Origin: Nocardioides faecalis
GTDB taxonomy: Bacteria > Actinomycetota > Actinomycetes > Propionibacteriales > Nocardioidaceae
Direction of reading: 5' to 3'
DNA: 64,000 nucleotides
Assembly: GCF_018388425.1 (NCBI RefSeq)
Contig: NZ_CP074406.1
Coordinates: 1,798,001-1,862,000, forward strand
The notes beneath the pieces were generated by a model that worked only from the letters and a program-made list of their open reading frames with translations, did no database searches and was not told the origin of the DNA. Both the position numbers and the translations under genes were made by a program. Of this stretch, positions 8,341-17,479 are shown piece after piece (the stretch's first letter is position 1; every line of letters begins with the position of its first letter).

Positions 8341-9222
8341 TCAGGCCAGCGAGACCACGCAGTCGGCCAGGACGGGGGAGCCGTCGCGCTCGCCGCCGGC
8401 GATGACGGCCGAGCCGATGATCCGGCCGTCCTCGCGCCAGCCGGAGACCCGGATGGTCTCCCCGGGGAACACCACGCCGGCGAAGCGTGCGGTGAACCCG
8501 CCGACCGCGGTGGCGTCGCCGCCGAGCAGGCCGTCGGTCAGCTCGCGCAGCGCGATGCCGTAGGAGCACAGCCCGTGCAGGATCGGGGCCGGGAAGCCGG
8601 CGCCCTTGGCGAAGTCGGGGTCGGCGTGCAGCGGGTTGCGGTCCCCGCACAGCCGGTAGAGCAGCGCCTGCTGCGGCGTCACGTCATACGACGTCTCGAA
8701 GTCGGCCGCCCGCTCGGGCACGACCACCGGGGTGGCCGAGCCGCGGTCGCCGCCGAAGCCGCCCTCGCCCTTGACGAAGATCGACGAGCGCACCCGCCAC
8801 AGCTCCTCGCCGGAGTCCTCGGCGGTGGCGACGCCCTCCTGCCAGATCACCGCGGCCTTGCCCTTGTCCCAGATGTCGGTGATCGTCGTGCGCAGCCGCG
8901 CGGTGCCGGCGGTGGGGATGGGGCCGGAGAGCGAGATCTCCTGGGCGCCGTGCACGACCTGGGCGAGGTTGATGTCGCAGCCGGGCAGGTCCAGCGGCGG
9001 CGGCTCGGTGGCGTGGAAGGTCGGCGCCACCACGCCGAAGGAGGGCAGCACCTGCAGGCCCGGCCCGTCGAGGGTGTAGCGCAGCGCGTCGGCGGACAGG
9101 TTGTCGCCGGGACGCGAGCCCGCGCCGATGCCCAGGTGATAGAGCAGCACGTCGGACTCGGTCCAGGAGAACGTGGTGTTCGCGGTCTGGGCGCCGATCG
9201 CGACGGACGGGTCGATGGGCAT
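8341..9222 (-). CDS. hsd4B: MaoC-like (hydratase 2) enoyl-CoA hydratase of steroid side-chain degradation
   Basis: A 293-residue double hot-dog protein. The C-terminal half has the hydratase-2 motif YRLCGDRNPLHADPDFA (D194, H199) and the PAPILHGLCSYG segment; the N-terminal half is the degenerate hot dog. This is the architecture of mycobacterial Hsd4B (Rv3538), which hydrates a steroid enoyl-CoA. It follows kstD with an ATGA overlap at 9220-9224, and the kstD-hsd4B pairing is conserved in mycobacteria. The KstR box upstream of kstD should control both. Confidence 0.85.
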   Translation of the reverse strand: MPIDPSVAIGAQTANTTFSWTESDVLLYHLGIGAGSRPGDNLSADALRYTLDGPGLQVLPSFGVVAPTFHATEPPPLDLPGCDINLAQVVHGAQEISLSGPIPTAGTARLRTTITDIWDKGKAAVIWQEGVATAEDSGEELWRVRSSIFVKGEGGFGGDRGSATPVVVPERAADFETSYDVTPQQALLYRLCGDRNPLHADPDFAKGAGFPAPILHGLCSYGIALRELTDGLLGGDATAVGGFTARFAGVVFPGETIRVSGWREDGRIIGSAVIAGGERDGSPVLADCVVSLA

Positions 9223-10898
9223 CAGGCAATCTCCTTCGCCGGGGCAGCAGAGGTCAGGTCCTCGACGGCCAGGTAGCCGAACACGAGGGCGGGGCCAATG
9301 GTGCCACCGGGACCGGGGTAGGTGTTGCCCATGACGGCTGCCGAGACGTTCCCGGCGGCGTAGAGACCGTCGATGACCGAGCCGTCCTCACGCAGCACTC
9401 GGGCGCGCTCGTCGGTGAGCAGCCCTCCCTTGGTGCCGAGGTCGCCCGGCACGATCTTGACGGCGTAGAAGGGGCCCTTCTCGATGGGGGCGAGCGAGCA
9501 GTTCGGCTTCACGGTCGGGTCGGAGTAGTACTTGTCGTAGGCCGACTCGCCGCGGTGGAAGTCCTCGTCCACGCCGTGGCGGGCGAAGCCGTTGAACCGC
9601 TCCACGGTCGCCGGCAGCGAGCCCTCAGGCAGGCCGACCTTGGCGGCGAGCTCCTCGAGGGTGTCGGCGCGCACCACGACGCCCTCCTTGTACCAGCGCC
9701 CGGGGAAGGGCTGGCGGCCCGCGAGGCCGGCGAAGAGGTAGCGGTTGCGGTAGGTCTGGTCGAAGACCAGGTACGACGGCACGTGGCTGACGCCGGTGGC
9801 CTCGCCCTTGTAGATCTCGTGGGTGGCCTCGACGTAGGGGAGTGCCTCGTTCATGAAGCGCCGGCCCTCGCCGTTGACCATGATCGAGCCGGGCAGGTTG
9901 CGCTCGGCCAGGCAGAACCAGGCGCGCCCCGGCAGCGGGATGGTCGGGCCCCACCAGGCGTCGTCGAGCAGCGCGGTGGCCGCACCGGCCGCGGTGCCGG
10001 CGAGCAGGCCGCCACCGGTGTTCGCCGGGGCGCCGGTGGACCAGGTCGCTGATGTCGGCTGCGGCAGGAACTTCTCGCGCAGCTCCTGGTTGTGCTCGAA
10101 GCCGCCGGAGCCGAGGACGACGCCGCGGCGGGCGCGGATCTCGCGGCGGGTGCCGCCCTGGGTGACGACGACGCCGGCCACGCGGCCGTCCTCGACGAGC
10201 AGGTCGACGAGCTCGGTCTCGTACTCCACGGGGACGCCGGCGTCCATCAGGCCCTTGCGCAGCCCGATGGCGATGGCGTTGCCCATCGCGTACATCTTCT
10301 TGCCCAGCAGCAGCGAGAGCACCCGCTTGAGCATCACCTTGAGCATGGTGAGCGGGCCCTTGATGGTGCGCAGCCCGAGGCTGATCTTGCGGTAGTCGCG
10401 CTGCATCACGATCAGGTTGGCCGGCGCCTTGGTGTAGGCGGGGTGCAGCCGGTCGAGCTCGTCGCCGAGGAAGCGGGCGTCCATCGGCTCGGGCTCCACG
10501 CTGCGGCCCCGGGCACGCCCGCCGGGGCTCTCGGGCAGGTAGTCGGCGTACTCCGGCACCCAGGTGAACTCCAGCGGCGTGTGGGCGCGGATGAAGTCCA
10601 GCACCTCGGGGCCGCGGTCGAGGTAGGTGTCGCGGCGGACCTTGGGCACGACGTCGCCGACGATCGCGTCCAGGTAGGCCTTGGCCTCCTCCAGGTCGCC
10701 GTCCGCGACCTGGCCGGCCTCGCGCAGGGCGTAGTTGCCGGGGACCCACACGCCGCCGCCGGAGCGGGCGGTGGAGCCGCCGAAGTACGGGCTCTTCTCG
10801 ATGAGCACCGTGTCGAGACCCTGGTGGGCGGCGGCCAGTGCGGCCGACATGCCGGCGCCGCCGGCACCGACCACGACGACGTCGTAGGACTCCTTCAT
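9222..10898 (-). CDS. kstD: 3-ketosteroid delta1-dehydrogenase
   Basis: A 558-residue FAD enzyme introducing the C1-C2 double bond into 3-ketosteroids, the step that together with 9alpha-hydroxylation triggers ring-B opening. The N-terminal dinucleotide motif GAGGAG is at 11-16, followed by FGGSTARSGGGVWVPGN. Near the C-terminus, AAGNVSAAVMGNTYPGPGGT and IGPALVFG contain the Tyr and Gly that correspond to the catalytic Y487/G491 region of Rhodococcus KstD1. The ATG at 10898 is 7 nt downstream of TACAGT on the minus strand, predicting leaderless translation. It is divergent from hsaE across a shared KstR-type operator. Confidence 0.95.
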   Translation of the reverse strand: MKESYDVVVVGAGGAGMSAALAAAHQGLDTVLIEKSPYFGGSTARSGGGVWVPGNYALREAGQVADGDLEEAKAYLDAIVGDVVPKVRRDTYLDRGPEVLDFIRAHTPLEFTWVPEYADYLPESPGGRARGRSVEPEPMDARFLGDELDRLHPAYTKAPANLIVMQRDYRKISLGLRTIKGPLTMLKVMLKRVLSLLLGKKMYAMGNAIAIGLRKGLMDAGVPVEYETELVDLLVEDGRVAGVVVTQGGTRREIRARRGVVLGSGGFEHNQELREKFLPQPTSATWSTGAPANTGGGLLAGTAAGAATALLDDAWWGPTIPLPGRAWFCLAERNLPGSIMVNGEGRRFMNEALPYVEATHEIYKGEATGVSHVPSYLVFDQTYRNRYLFAGLAGRQPFPGRWYKEGVVVRADTLEELAAKVGLPEGSLPATVERFNGFARHGVDEDFHRGESAYDKYYSDPTVKPNCSLAPIEKGPFYAVKIVPGDLGTKGGLLTDERARVLREDGSVIDGLYAAGNVSAAVMGNTYPGPGGTIGPALVFGYLAVEDLTSAAPAKEIA

Positions 10899-10905
10899 GC
10901 GAAAA

Positions 10906-10925
10906 ACTGTAACAGGTTCTAGTAT
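10906..10925. promoter_or_regulatory. Bidirectional leaderless promoter with KstR-like box between kstD and hsaE
   Basis: The KstR-like operator TGTAACAGGTTCTA (10908-10921) matches the mycobacterial consensus TAGAACnnGTTCTA except in the outer left bases. It overlaps two -10 elements: TACAGT on the minus strand (10906-10911, kstD) and TAGTAT on the plus strand (10920-10925, hsaE). The start codons lie 7 and 6 nt beyond. One bound repressor would block both promoters. Confidence 0.75.
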
Positions 10926-10931
10926 GGCTCC

Positions 10932-11747
10932 GTGACCTCTCCCGAAGCGATCGCGGCGGCCGCCGACCGGCTCGCCACCGCGCTGGCGACCCGGGTGCCG
11001 TGCGCACCCGTCCGCGACCTGATCGGCACCGAGGACCTGCCCGCGGCGTACGCCGTGCAGCAGGGGCTGGTACGGCGTCGTACGGAGGCGGGGGCCCGGG
11101 TGGTGGGCCGCAAGATCGGGGCGACCTCGGAGGCGGTGCAGCGCCAGCTCGGCGTGGACCAACCCGACTTCGGCTACCTGCTCTCCGACATGGACGTCAG
11201 CCACGGCGTGGACGGCACCCCGATCTCGATGCGCACCCTGGTGCAGCCGCGGGTGGAGGCGGAGGTCGCGTTCGTGCTCGCCGCCGACATCGACGCCGCC
11301 CCCGAGGACATCACCCTGGAGCTGGTGCGTGAGGCCGTCGACGTCGCGCTGCCCGCGCTGGAGATCGTCGACTCCCGGATCGCGGACTGGGACATCACCT
11401 TCACCGACACCGTCGCCGACAACGCCTCCAGCGGGCTGTTCGTGGTCGGCACCGACGGGCGCCGGCTCGACGAGCTCGAGCCGCGCGACGTCGTCATGTC
11501 GCTGACCGTCAACGACGAGGAGCGCTCGGCCGGCACCGGTGCCGCCTGCCTCGGCGACCCGCTGGAGGCGCTGCGCTGGCTGGCGGTGCAGGCCGCCACG
11601 TTCGGCGACCCGCTGCGCGCCGGCCACCTCGTGCTCTCCGGGGCCCTGGGCCCGTTCGTGCCGTTCGCCCCGGGGGACCGGGTCACGGCGTCCATCAGCG
11701 GGTTCGCGCCGCTGTCCGTCAGCTTCGAGGAAGAGGAAGACTCATGA
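10932..11747 (+). CDS. hsaE: 2-hydroxyhexa-2,4-dienoate hydratase
   Basis: A 271-residue hydratase of the MhpD/HsaE family adding water to the 2-hydroxyhexa-2,4-dienoate released by HsaD, giving 4-hydroxy-2-oxohexanoate. Seen: [18 protein letters not shown] at about 57-74, the acidic strand [13 protein letters not shown], and [11 protein letters not shown], which build the metal site in this family. GTG at 10932 lies 6 nt after TAGTAT, so the mRNA is probably leaderless. It overlaps hsaG by ATGA. The order hsaE-hsaG-hsaF beside kstD matches mycobacteria. Confidence 0.92.
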   Translation: MTSPEAIAAAADRLATALATRVPCAPVRDLIGTEDLPAAYAVQQGLVRRRTEAGARVVGRKIGATSEAVQRQLGVDQPDFGYLLSDMDVSHGVDGTPISMRTLVQPRVEAEVAFVLAADIDAAPEDITLELVREAVDVALPALEIVDSRIADWDITFTDTVADNASSGLFVVGTDGRRLDELEPRDVVMSLTVNDEERSAGTGAACLGDPLEALRWLAVQAATFGDPLRAGHLVLSGALGPFVPFAPGDRVTASISGFAPLSVSFEEEEDS

Positions 11748-12646
11748 CAAAGAAGCTCACCGCGGCGATCGTCGGGCCGGGCAACATCGGCACCGACCTG
11801 CTCTTCAAGCTCCAGCGCAGCGAGGTGATCGAGCCGCGCTGGATGATCGGCGTCGACGCCGCCAGCGAGGGCCTGCGGATCGCCGCCGACCACGGGCTGG
11901 AGGTCAGCCACGAGGGCGTCGACTGGCTGCTCAAGCGCGACGAGCTGCCCGACCTGCTCTTCGAAGCCACCTCCGCCTACGTGCACCGCGAGTACGCGCC
12001 CCGCTACGCCGAGGCCGGCATCCGCGCCATCGACCTCACTCCGGCCGCCGTCGGCCCGGCGGTCATCCCGCCGGTCAACGGCACCGAGCACGTGGACGCG
12101 CTCAACGTCAACATGATCACCTGCGGTGGCCAGGCCACCATCCCGATGGTCAACGCCGTCTCCCGCGTCACCCCGGTGTCGTACGCCGAGATCGTCGCCT
12201 CCGTCTCCAGCGTCAGCGCCGGCCCCGGCACCCGCGCCAACATCGACGAGTTCACCCGCACCACCGCGGCGGGCGTGGAGACCATCGGCGGCGCGCAGAC
12301 GGGCAAGGCGATCATCATCCTCAACCCCGCCGAGCCGCCGATGATCATGCGCGACACGATCTTCTGCGCCGTGGATCCCGACGCCGACACCGACGCGATC
12401 ACCGAGTCGGTGCACCGCATGGTCGAGGCGGTGCAGGGCTACGTGCCCGGCTACCGGTTGCTGCAGGAGCCGCAGTTCGACGGCCCGTCGGACTTCACCC
12501 GCGGCATGCGGCGGGTCTCGATCTTCGTGGAGGTCGAGGGCGCGGGCGACTACCTGCCGCCGTACTCGGGGAACCTCGACATCATGACCGCCGCCGCCGC
12601 GCAGGTCGGCGAGCACATCGCCCGCTCGATCCTCGCCCAGAACTGA
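11744..12646 (+). CDS. hsaG: Acylating propanal/acetaldehyde dehydrogenase
   Basis: A 300-residue NAD-dependent enzyme that oxidises propanal (from HsaF) to propionyl-Co[10 protein letters not shown] (11-19) is the nucleotide-binding loop and C127 in [12 protein letters not shown] is the acyl-accepting cysteine. Family members form a tunnelled complex with the aldolase encoded directly downstream, so no free aldehyde is released. The start overlaps the hsaE stop, and 15 nt separate it from hsaF. Confidence 0.93.
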   Translation: MTKKLTAAIVGPGNIGTDLLFKLQRSEVIEPRWMIGVDAASEGLRIAADHGLEVSHEGVDWLLKRDELPDLLFEATSAYVHREYAPRYAEAGIRAIDLTPAAVGPAVIPPVNGTEHVDALNVNMITCGGQATIPMVNAVSRVTPVSYAEIVASVSSVSAGPGTRANIDEFTRTTAAGVETIGGAQTGKAIIILNPAEPPMIMRDTIFCAVDPDADTDAITESVHRMVEAVQGYVPGYRLLQEPQFDGPSDFTRGMRRVSIFVEVEGAGDYLPPYSGNLDIMTAAAAQVGEHIARSILAQN

Positions 12647-12661
12647 CCGACGGAGCCTGAG

Positions 12662-13750
12662 ATGACCGACCTCAACACCCTGTCCCGCACCTGGTCCGGC
12701 ACGCACGGCGACGAGCCGTTCGGGAAGCTCGACCTGCGCCTGACCGACACCTGCCTGCGCGACGGCTCGCACCACAAGCGGCACCAGTTCACCGCGACCG
12801 AGGTGGAGGACATCGTGCGCGCGCTCGACGACTCCGGCATCCCGGTGATCGAGGTGACGCACGGCGACGGCCTCGGCGGCTCGTCGTTCAACTACGGCTT
12901 CTCCCGCACCCCCGAGCAGGAGCTGATCCGGATCGCCGCGGAGACCGCGAAGCGCGCGAAGATCGCGTTCTTGATGCTGCCCGGCGTCGGCACCAAGGAT
13001 GACATCCGCGCTGCGCAGGACAACGGCGGCCAGATCTGCCGCATCGCCACCCACTGCACCGAGGCCGACACCTCCATCCAGCACTTCGGCCTGGCCCGCG
13101 AGCTCGGCCTGGAGACCGTCGGGTTCTTGATGATGAGCCACACCCAGCCGCCGGAGGTGCTGGCCAAGCAGGCGCGGATCATGGTCGACGCCGGCTGCCA
13201 GTGCGTCTACGTCGTCGACTCCGCCGGCGCGCTCATCATGGAGCAGACCGCGGACCGCGTCTCCGCCGTCGTCGCCGAGATCGGCGACGTCGCCGACGTC
13301 GGCTTCCACGGCCACGAGAACCTCGGCCTCGGCGTGGCCAACACCGTCATCGCCGCCCGCGCCGGCGCCACCCAGATCGACGGCTCCGTGCGCCGCTTCG
13401 GTGCCGGTGCCGGCAACACGCCCCTCGAGGCGTTCATCGGGGTGTGCGACAAGCTCGGCTGGACCACCGGCGTGGACTTCCTGCAGATCGTCGACGCCTC
13501 CGAGGACGTCATCCGCCCGGCCATGCCGGAGGAGTGCCGCCTGGACCGGATGACGCTCATGATGGGCTACGCCGGCGTCTACTCCTCCTTCCTCAAGCAC
13601 GCCGGCAACGCCGCCGAGCGGTACGGCGTCTCCGGCGCCCAGATCCTCCTGGAGGCCGGTCGGCGCAAGCTCATCGGCGGCCAGGAGGACCAGCTCATCG
13701 ACATCGCCCTGCAGCTGCGTGCCGCGCAGGAGACCCCCGCCGGGGTCTGA
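12662..13750 (+). CDS. hsaF: 4-hydroxy-2-oxohexanoate/-valerate aldolase
   Basis: A 362-residue DmpG/HsaF aldolase cleaving 4-hydroxy-2-oxohexanoate to pyruvate and propanal. The N-terminal TIM barrel has [19 protein letters not shown] with R33-D34 (metal and catalysis), and [15 protein letters not shown] supplies the metal-binding histidines. The C-terminal helical domain ([20 protein letters not shown]) contacts the dehydrogenase partner HsaG. It is the last enzyme gene of this operon. Confidence 0.93.
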   Translation: MTDLNTLSRTWSGTHGDEPFGKLDLRLTDTCLRDGSHHKRHQFTATEVEDIVRALDDSGIPVIEVTHGDGLGGSSFNYGFSRTPEQELIRIAAETAKRAKIAFLMLPGVGTKDDIRAAQDNGGQICRIATHCTEADTSIQHFGLARELGLETVGFLMMSHTQPPEVLAKQARIMVDAGCQCVYVVDSAGALIMEQTADRVSAVVAEIGDVADVGFHGHENLGLGVANTVIAARAGATQIDGSVRRFGAGAGNTPLEAFIGVCDKLGWTTGVDFLQIVDASEDVIRPAMPEECRLDRMTLMMGYAGVYSSFLKHAGNAAERYGVSGAQILLEAGRRKLIGGQEDQLIDIALQLRAAQETPAGV

Positions 13751-13827
13751 CACCGCCTCGAACCACACCCGCTTTTCCGGCGAGCGCCCGTGTCTCGTCG
13801 TACTCGTCGTACCGACAGGAGAACCCC

Positions 13828-14151
13828 ATGACCACCACCCCCACGCGCCCCTTCACCCGCCAGTCCACCGTGCAGGAGCTGTCCGTGACCCGGCCCGGCC
13901 GCGCGTTCAAGAAGGTCATCGTCAGCCGCCTCCCCGAGACGGCTACGGAGAAGGAGCGTCAGGAGCTGGAGGACCTTACGGTCAACCTCCCGCTCGAGAC
14001 CCTCGTCGAGATGTCCGAGGGGAAGCTGTCCTGGGGCATCGCCGATTCCCTCCTCGACCTGGCGAACGGCAAGCCGCACCGCGTGGTGCCGCGGGTCCTG
14101 GGTGCCGGTGTGGGTGGGGTGAAGAAGGTCGCGGGCAGGGTTCGTCGCTGA
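13828..14151 (+). CDS. Small conserved-looking protein of unknown function
   Basis: A 107-residue protein (MTTTPTRPFTRQSTVQEL...) that I do not recognise. It has a helical, charged centre (ATEKERQELEDLTVNLPLE) and a basic Gly/Val-rich C-terminus (GVKKVAGRVRR). There is no signal peptide. A good AGGAGA precedes the ATG by a few bases. Codon use is still host-like, in contrast to the sequence that follows. It sits 78 nt after hsaF and may be transcribed with that operon. Confidence 0.55.
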   Translation: MTTTPTRPFTRQSTVQELSVTRPGRAFKKVIVSRLPETATEKERQELEDLTVNLPLETLVEMSEGKLSWGIADSLLDLANGKPHRVVPRVLGAGVGGVKKVAGRVRR

Positions 14152-14636
14152 TCGCGTAGAACCTTCGGTCTCCGGCTGGACAGATCATGACGGTCCGGAC
14201 CACGGTCGGTGACCAAGCGGAGCGATGAGCTCGACGATGGCTTGCGGGCGCCGGCCCGCGCCAGCGCCCCGCGCTCGCGTGCACACCGGCCCTTCCGCGT
14301 GCTGATGGGTGCCGGCGTTCCGTTTGCGAAGCGCAATGCTGGTCGCGCCGGCCGGCGGGACAGCATCGAACGCGCGGGCCATTCTGATCCGGAGTCCTTC
14401 GCGGCGCTATGACGCAGGTTCGACGCCTCTTATCCGGGTGTGCTGGGTGCCACCTTGATGGCTGTAGTGCTGGCTCACGACCGCCAGGCGGGATGTCCAC
14501 AGGCGCGCGACCAGCTCCGGCAATAGGCCGCTGCGGGGCAGCCCCTCCAGAACGACCCCACCGCGTTACGCGGTCCGACATACTTTCGACCGTTGCTGGT
14601 GACATCGCGTGATGCCGCCGACGAGAGGGCGCCAGA
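14152..14636. other. Gene-free stretch opening the lower-GC accessory region
   Basis: No convincing gene is visible; the short open frames here lack ribosome-binding sites and family motifs. Base composition starts to shift toward lower GC. A TACTTT hexamer just upstream of 14590 could serve as a -10 for the following gene. No tRNA, att-like repeat or integrase was found. Confidence 0.5.
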
Positions 14637-15740
14637 GTGGACTGCGAGGAACTTGCCGGCTACGCGGCACGCCACATGGTCGCCCAAGACGCCCGCTGGA
14701 CTGCCGACCTCGTCTTGTCGCTTCAGGAATCCGGGCGCTCTGGGTGGCTTTCACTGGTCGCGCTTGGGGTCAGTTCGCGCATCGTCTACGAAGGCGGCCT
14801 CGCGGTGAAGTCAGACAATCCACACGTCGGCGCCCCTGCTCTAGCGGCCGAACTGGATCGCGACTACGACAGGACAATCGCCCGGTCGCGGCATGGCGGA
14901 AAGTTTCTCGACGATAGCCAGCGTCCACTCCCCGATCTGAAGACCGAGATACTTGCCTTCTATGCCGCTCACCAGAGCGAGTTCCTCGGCAACTCCGTCT
15001 GGTTCGCGCGATGGTTCGAGAGCGACATCGGAATGTGCCTTGGCCCGGGCAAACGAGTTCTGACTTCGTCCATCACCGGCCATTTCCGCATGGGACTCGA
15101 GAGCCAGATTCGCGTCTCCGACGCAAGCCAAGATTCGTTCGACCTCGCGAAGTCACAAGGGGCAACTCTTGCAGTCCTAGCCCGGTTTGCAGGAGACGAA
15201 GCAGAGCCCAGGGCGAGCATGAACCTCTCCTCCCTAGGTGCTGTCACCGACATCGACCGTCGGGCCGACCGGTACCTCAGCAAACGATACGACCCGGCTA
15301 TGGACATCGCCACCAAGCTGATCCTGCTGATGATCGAAGCCGAACTGAACAGCAATAGGCTGCTCACAGCCGAAGCCACGGACGAACATCGCGAGTCTGC
15401 GTTCCGGGCACGAGTCGTCAGCCTCTTCCACTCGCTACGAGCTATCGACGAGATCCTGACCAAGACTCCCGAGGCAAACGCGGCCGGCTCAGTGAACCTG
15501 CGGTCCTTGATGGCGGACCCGGCCATGCGCCGATGGCTGAACGAGAAGCCATTGCGCCTTGTTCGCAACCGATGCGTCCACTACGAGATCCGCCAACCGA
15601 TCCTGGGCCTCGACGCGTCGCTGCCAATGTTCGGAATCGTCGAAGCACAAAGTCCTGAGGACACCTTTGACTCGCTCAACGACGAGGCGGTGAAGGCAGC
15701 AGAGCGGCTTGGCGACGCGATCCACCATTGGACCTCTTGA
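14637..15740 (+). CDS. HEPN-motif protein of unknown function (candidate RNase or defence protein)
   Basis: A 367-residue cytoplasmic protein that I cannot place in a named family. Near the C-terminus it has LRLVRNRCVHYEI, in which R310-N-R-C-V-H315 is an exact R-N-x3-H (Rx4H) motif as in HEPN ribonucleases of toxin-antitoxin, abortive-infection and CRISPR systems. Helices before it (KLILLMIEAELN at 228-239 and VSLFHSLRAIDEILT) are compatible with the HEPN bundle. The N-terminal 200 residues are of unknown fold. Codon use is clearly less GC-rich than in the steroid genes on either side. It starts with GTG and stands alone with no antitoxin-like partner in the same operon. Confidence 0.65.
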   Translation: MDCEELAGYAARHMVAQDARWTADLVLSLQESGRSGWLSLVALGVSSRIVYEGGLAVKSDNPHVGAPALAAELDRDYDRTIARSRHGGKFLDDSQRPLPDLKTEILAFYAAHQSEFLGNSVWFARWFESDIGMCLGPGKRVLTSSITGHFRMGLESQIRVSDASQDSFDLAKSQGATLAVLARFAGDEAEPRASMNLSSLGAVTDIDRRADRYLSKRYDPAMDIATKLILLMIEAELNSNRLLTAEATDEHRESAFRARVVSLFHSLRAIDEILTKTPEANAAGSVNLRSLMADPAMRRWLNEKPLRLVRNRCVHYEIRQPILGLDASLPMFGIVEAQSPEDTFDSLNDEAVKAAERLGDAIHHWTS

Positions 15741-15867
15741 CCCCGCGCACGATCACGCCAGATGCGGCGGAACGGGACAGGTCAGTGCTAGCACCGGTAG
15801 GTGCAGCAGCACTGACGCAGTCAGAGCGGACAAGTCCATCATACGAACGACGTAGCGCCCACCGGTC

Positions 15868-16329
15868 TTAGCGCCTCGACTGATCTGCAGACCGGAGCCG
15901 CTTCCACGCCTGATTCGAGCGGACCTTACCCATCCATGCGCGTCCGTCGCGATAAAGGGCGTCGAGCATCGCGCCGAATCCTCCACCTACGAGCGCCACT
16001 GCCAACAGCCCGACGCCAGCACTGATGACGAGCGGTTCGTTGATGGCGGACAGACCGCTGAGCAGCAGCGCGCCGGCTGCCACAGGCGCAAGGATTCGAC
16101 CGAGTACTCCCAGCGAATCATCGGAGGGCAAGCCTCGCGCCAGGTACACCGCGGCTCGGTCCTCAGCGCTCTGGCGCATCTTCTTCTTGAGCATGCCGTC
16201 ATAGAGCTGACTGGCGAGTTCCAACTCGTGCTGGATCACGCGGCGCTGGAGTGCTGCTCGACCGCCAGAGGTCCAGAACGCGCTGAGCACGGCGACCCCG
16301 AGCGCTACCCAAATTTCCGCGTCGCTCAC
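15868..16329 (-). CDS. Small membrane protein of unknown function
   Basis: A 153-residue protein with one N-terminal transmembrane segment (about 5-20), a charged cytoplasmic helix (QHELELASQLYDGMLKKKMRQ) and two further hydrophobic stretches (about 80-120), ending in a basic tail. No known domain is recognised. It starts with GTG, 6 nt after TAACCT on the minus strand (16336-16341), so it is probably leaderless. It belongs to the lower-GC island and is divergent from the SHOCT protein gene. Confidence 0.6.
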   Translation of the reverse strand: MSDAEIWVALGVAVLSAFWTSGGRAALQRRVIQHELELASQLYDGMLKKKMRQSAEDRAAVYLARGLPSDDSLGVLGRILAPVAAGALLLSGLSAINEPLVISAGVGLLAVALVGGGFGAMLDALYRDGRAWMGKVRSNQAWKRLRSADQSRR

Positions 16330-16562
16330 ACGGACAGGTTAGTGATGACGAAGCTCGATGGGCGCCGTTTCAACATCGCCAGGATTCACGCTGCTCCGTC
16401 CTCGCCTGGCGGGAGATTCGCGGCGGAATGTCGCGGCTCCGAGGCATACGCGGGGGCCGGGCACGGGGAACAGCACCAGCCTGCATTCCGTGTCCAGTTC
16501 GGTGTCTCGATGATCACGTGCAAGCGCATGACGCCGCGCCTGATTGCCAGGAGGATGCTCTT
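16330..16562. other. Intergenic region between the divergent membrane-protein and SHOCT genes
   Basis: Holds the leaderless promoter of the minus-strand gene at its left end and the AGGAGG of the SHOCT gene (16549-16554) at its right end. Nothing else supportable was seen. Confidence 0.5.
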
Positions 16563-17048
16563 ATGGCCAACCTCGCGAACGAACGCTTCTTCTCGGCACA
16601 ACCCGACTGGGTCTTCGAAGCACTAACGCGCGCTCTGAGGGGGCTACGGTGGTCGATCAAGTCAACCGATCAATACTCCCGATCGGTGACCTTCTCGACC
16701 CCGATGTCGGGGTTCTCCTGGGGAGCGAGCATGTCTGCGAGCGTCATCCCCTCTCCCGAAGGTGGCCTGGTTCGGGTAGGTGGCGCCGCCAAGCTCAGGA
16801 CCAATGTGACGGCCGGAGGGGCTGAGCGAAAGAACATAGGTCGTCTGCTCGACGCGGCCAGCCGCGAGTTGCAGGCGATGCTCGCGCAAGACCCGTCGGG
16901 CGTAGTCCCGTCGAGCCATCAGGCCGAAGGACAGCAGGTTGGCGGGCTGGCAATTGCTGATCAACTGACGAAACTTGTGACGTTGCACGAGGCAGGAAAG
17001 TTGAGCGACGCCGAGTTCGATGCAGCGAAAGCGAAGCTTCTGAGCTGA
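16563..17048 (+). CDS. SHOCT-domain protein
   Basis: A 161-residue cytoplasmic protein. Residues 1-105 form an alpha/beta domain beginning MANLANERFFSAQPDWVFEALTRAL. The last 30 residues (LTKLVTLHEAGKLSDAEFDAAKAKLLS) form a canonical SHOCT motif, a short C-terminal oligomerisation or tethering helix pair often attached to membrane or phage-associated proteins. I chose the ATG at 16563 because AGGAGG lies 8 nt before it. It may partner the divergent membrane protein. The function is unknown. Confidence 0.7.
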   Translation: MANLANERFFSAQPDWVFEALTRALRGLRWSIKSTDQYSRSVTFSTPMSGFSWGASMSASVIPSPEGGLVRVGGAAKLRTNVTAGGAERKNIGRLLDAASRELQAMLAQDPSGVVPSSHQAEGQQVGGLAIADQLTKLVTLHEAGKLSDAEFDAAKAKLLS

Positions 17049-17479
17049 TTGCCCGCGGGAGATGAGGCTCCGCACCTCTTGCCGTTCGGGCTCGCCAGGC
17101 CACTTGCTCGCGGTTGCGAGGCCCCAGTCGAGGAGTGGTGCGAGGCAATGGGGTGTCACGCTCGCGGCGGAATGACACACTATTCGACGCACTCCGTCGG
17201 CGGTCGTCCGGCCCGCCTCACCTACGCAACGTTTTATGGCTGGATTACGAAGGGTTGAACCACGCTACTTCATATATTCGGCACCGAGAGAATCTCAGGT
17301 AGGCGCGTTGCGCATCGATTGACACAATCGAAGTCGACGGCTCGGTTCAACACACCAGGGGAGGTCCGCCCGGTCCCGTCTAACGCTTGTAATGTCTCGA
17401 CCGGCCGGACCAGAACTTCAGCGTGATCGCACGTGATGTCCCAGACTGGGGCTCCCGACGCCGTCCGAAAGGAAAGACA
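17049..17479. other. AT-richer gene-free stretch
   Basis: No gene supported. It contains an AT-rich patch near 17260-17290 and a perfect inverted repeat CGATTG-ACA-CAATCG at 17316-17330 that overlaps a TTGACA hexamer and could be an operator or -35 region. Its role is unknown. Confidence 0.4.

Noticed and set aside
9222..11627. N-terminal extension of KstD to a start at 11627
   Set aside because: The extension would run through the divergent promoter and across hsaE; the FAD motif begins correctly from the ATG at 10898 with a -10 element 7 nt upstream.
11174..13768. 864-codon minus-strand open frame across hsaE, hsaG and hsaF
   Set aside because: It runs antisense to three well-identified enzymes with overlapping starts and stops; its sequence is repetitive Ala/Gly/Val/Asp without motifs.
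14152..14636. tRNA or att site explaining the accessory island
   Set aside because: No cloverleaf-compatible sequence, CCA-type end or flanking direct repeat was found by eye.
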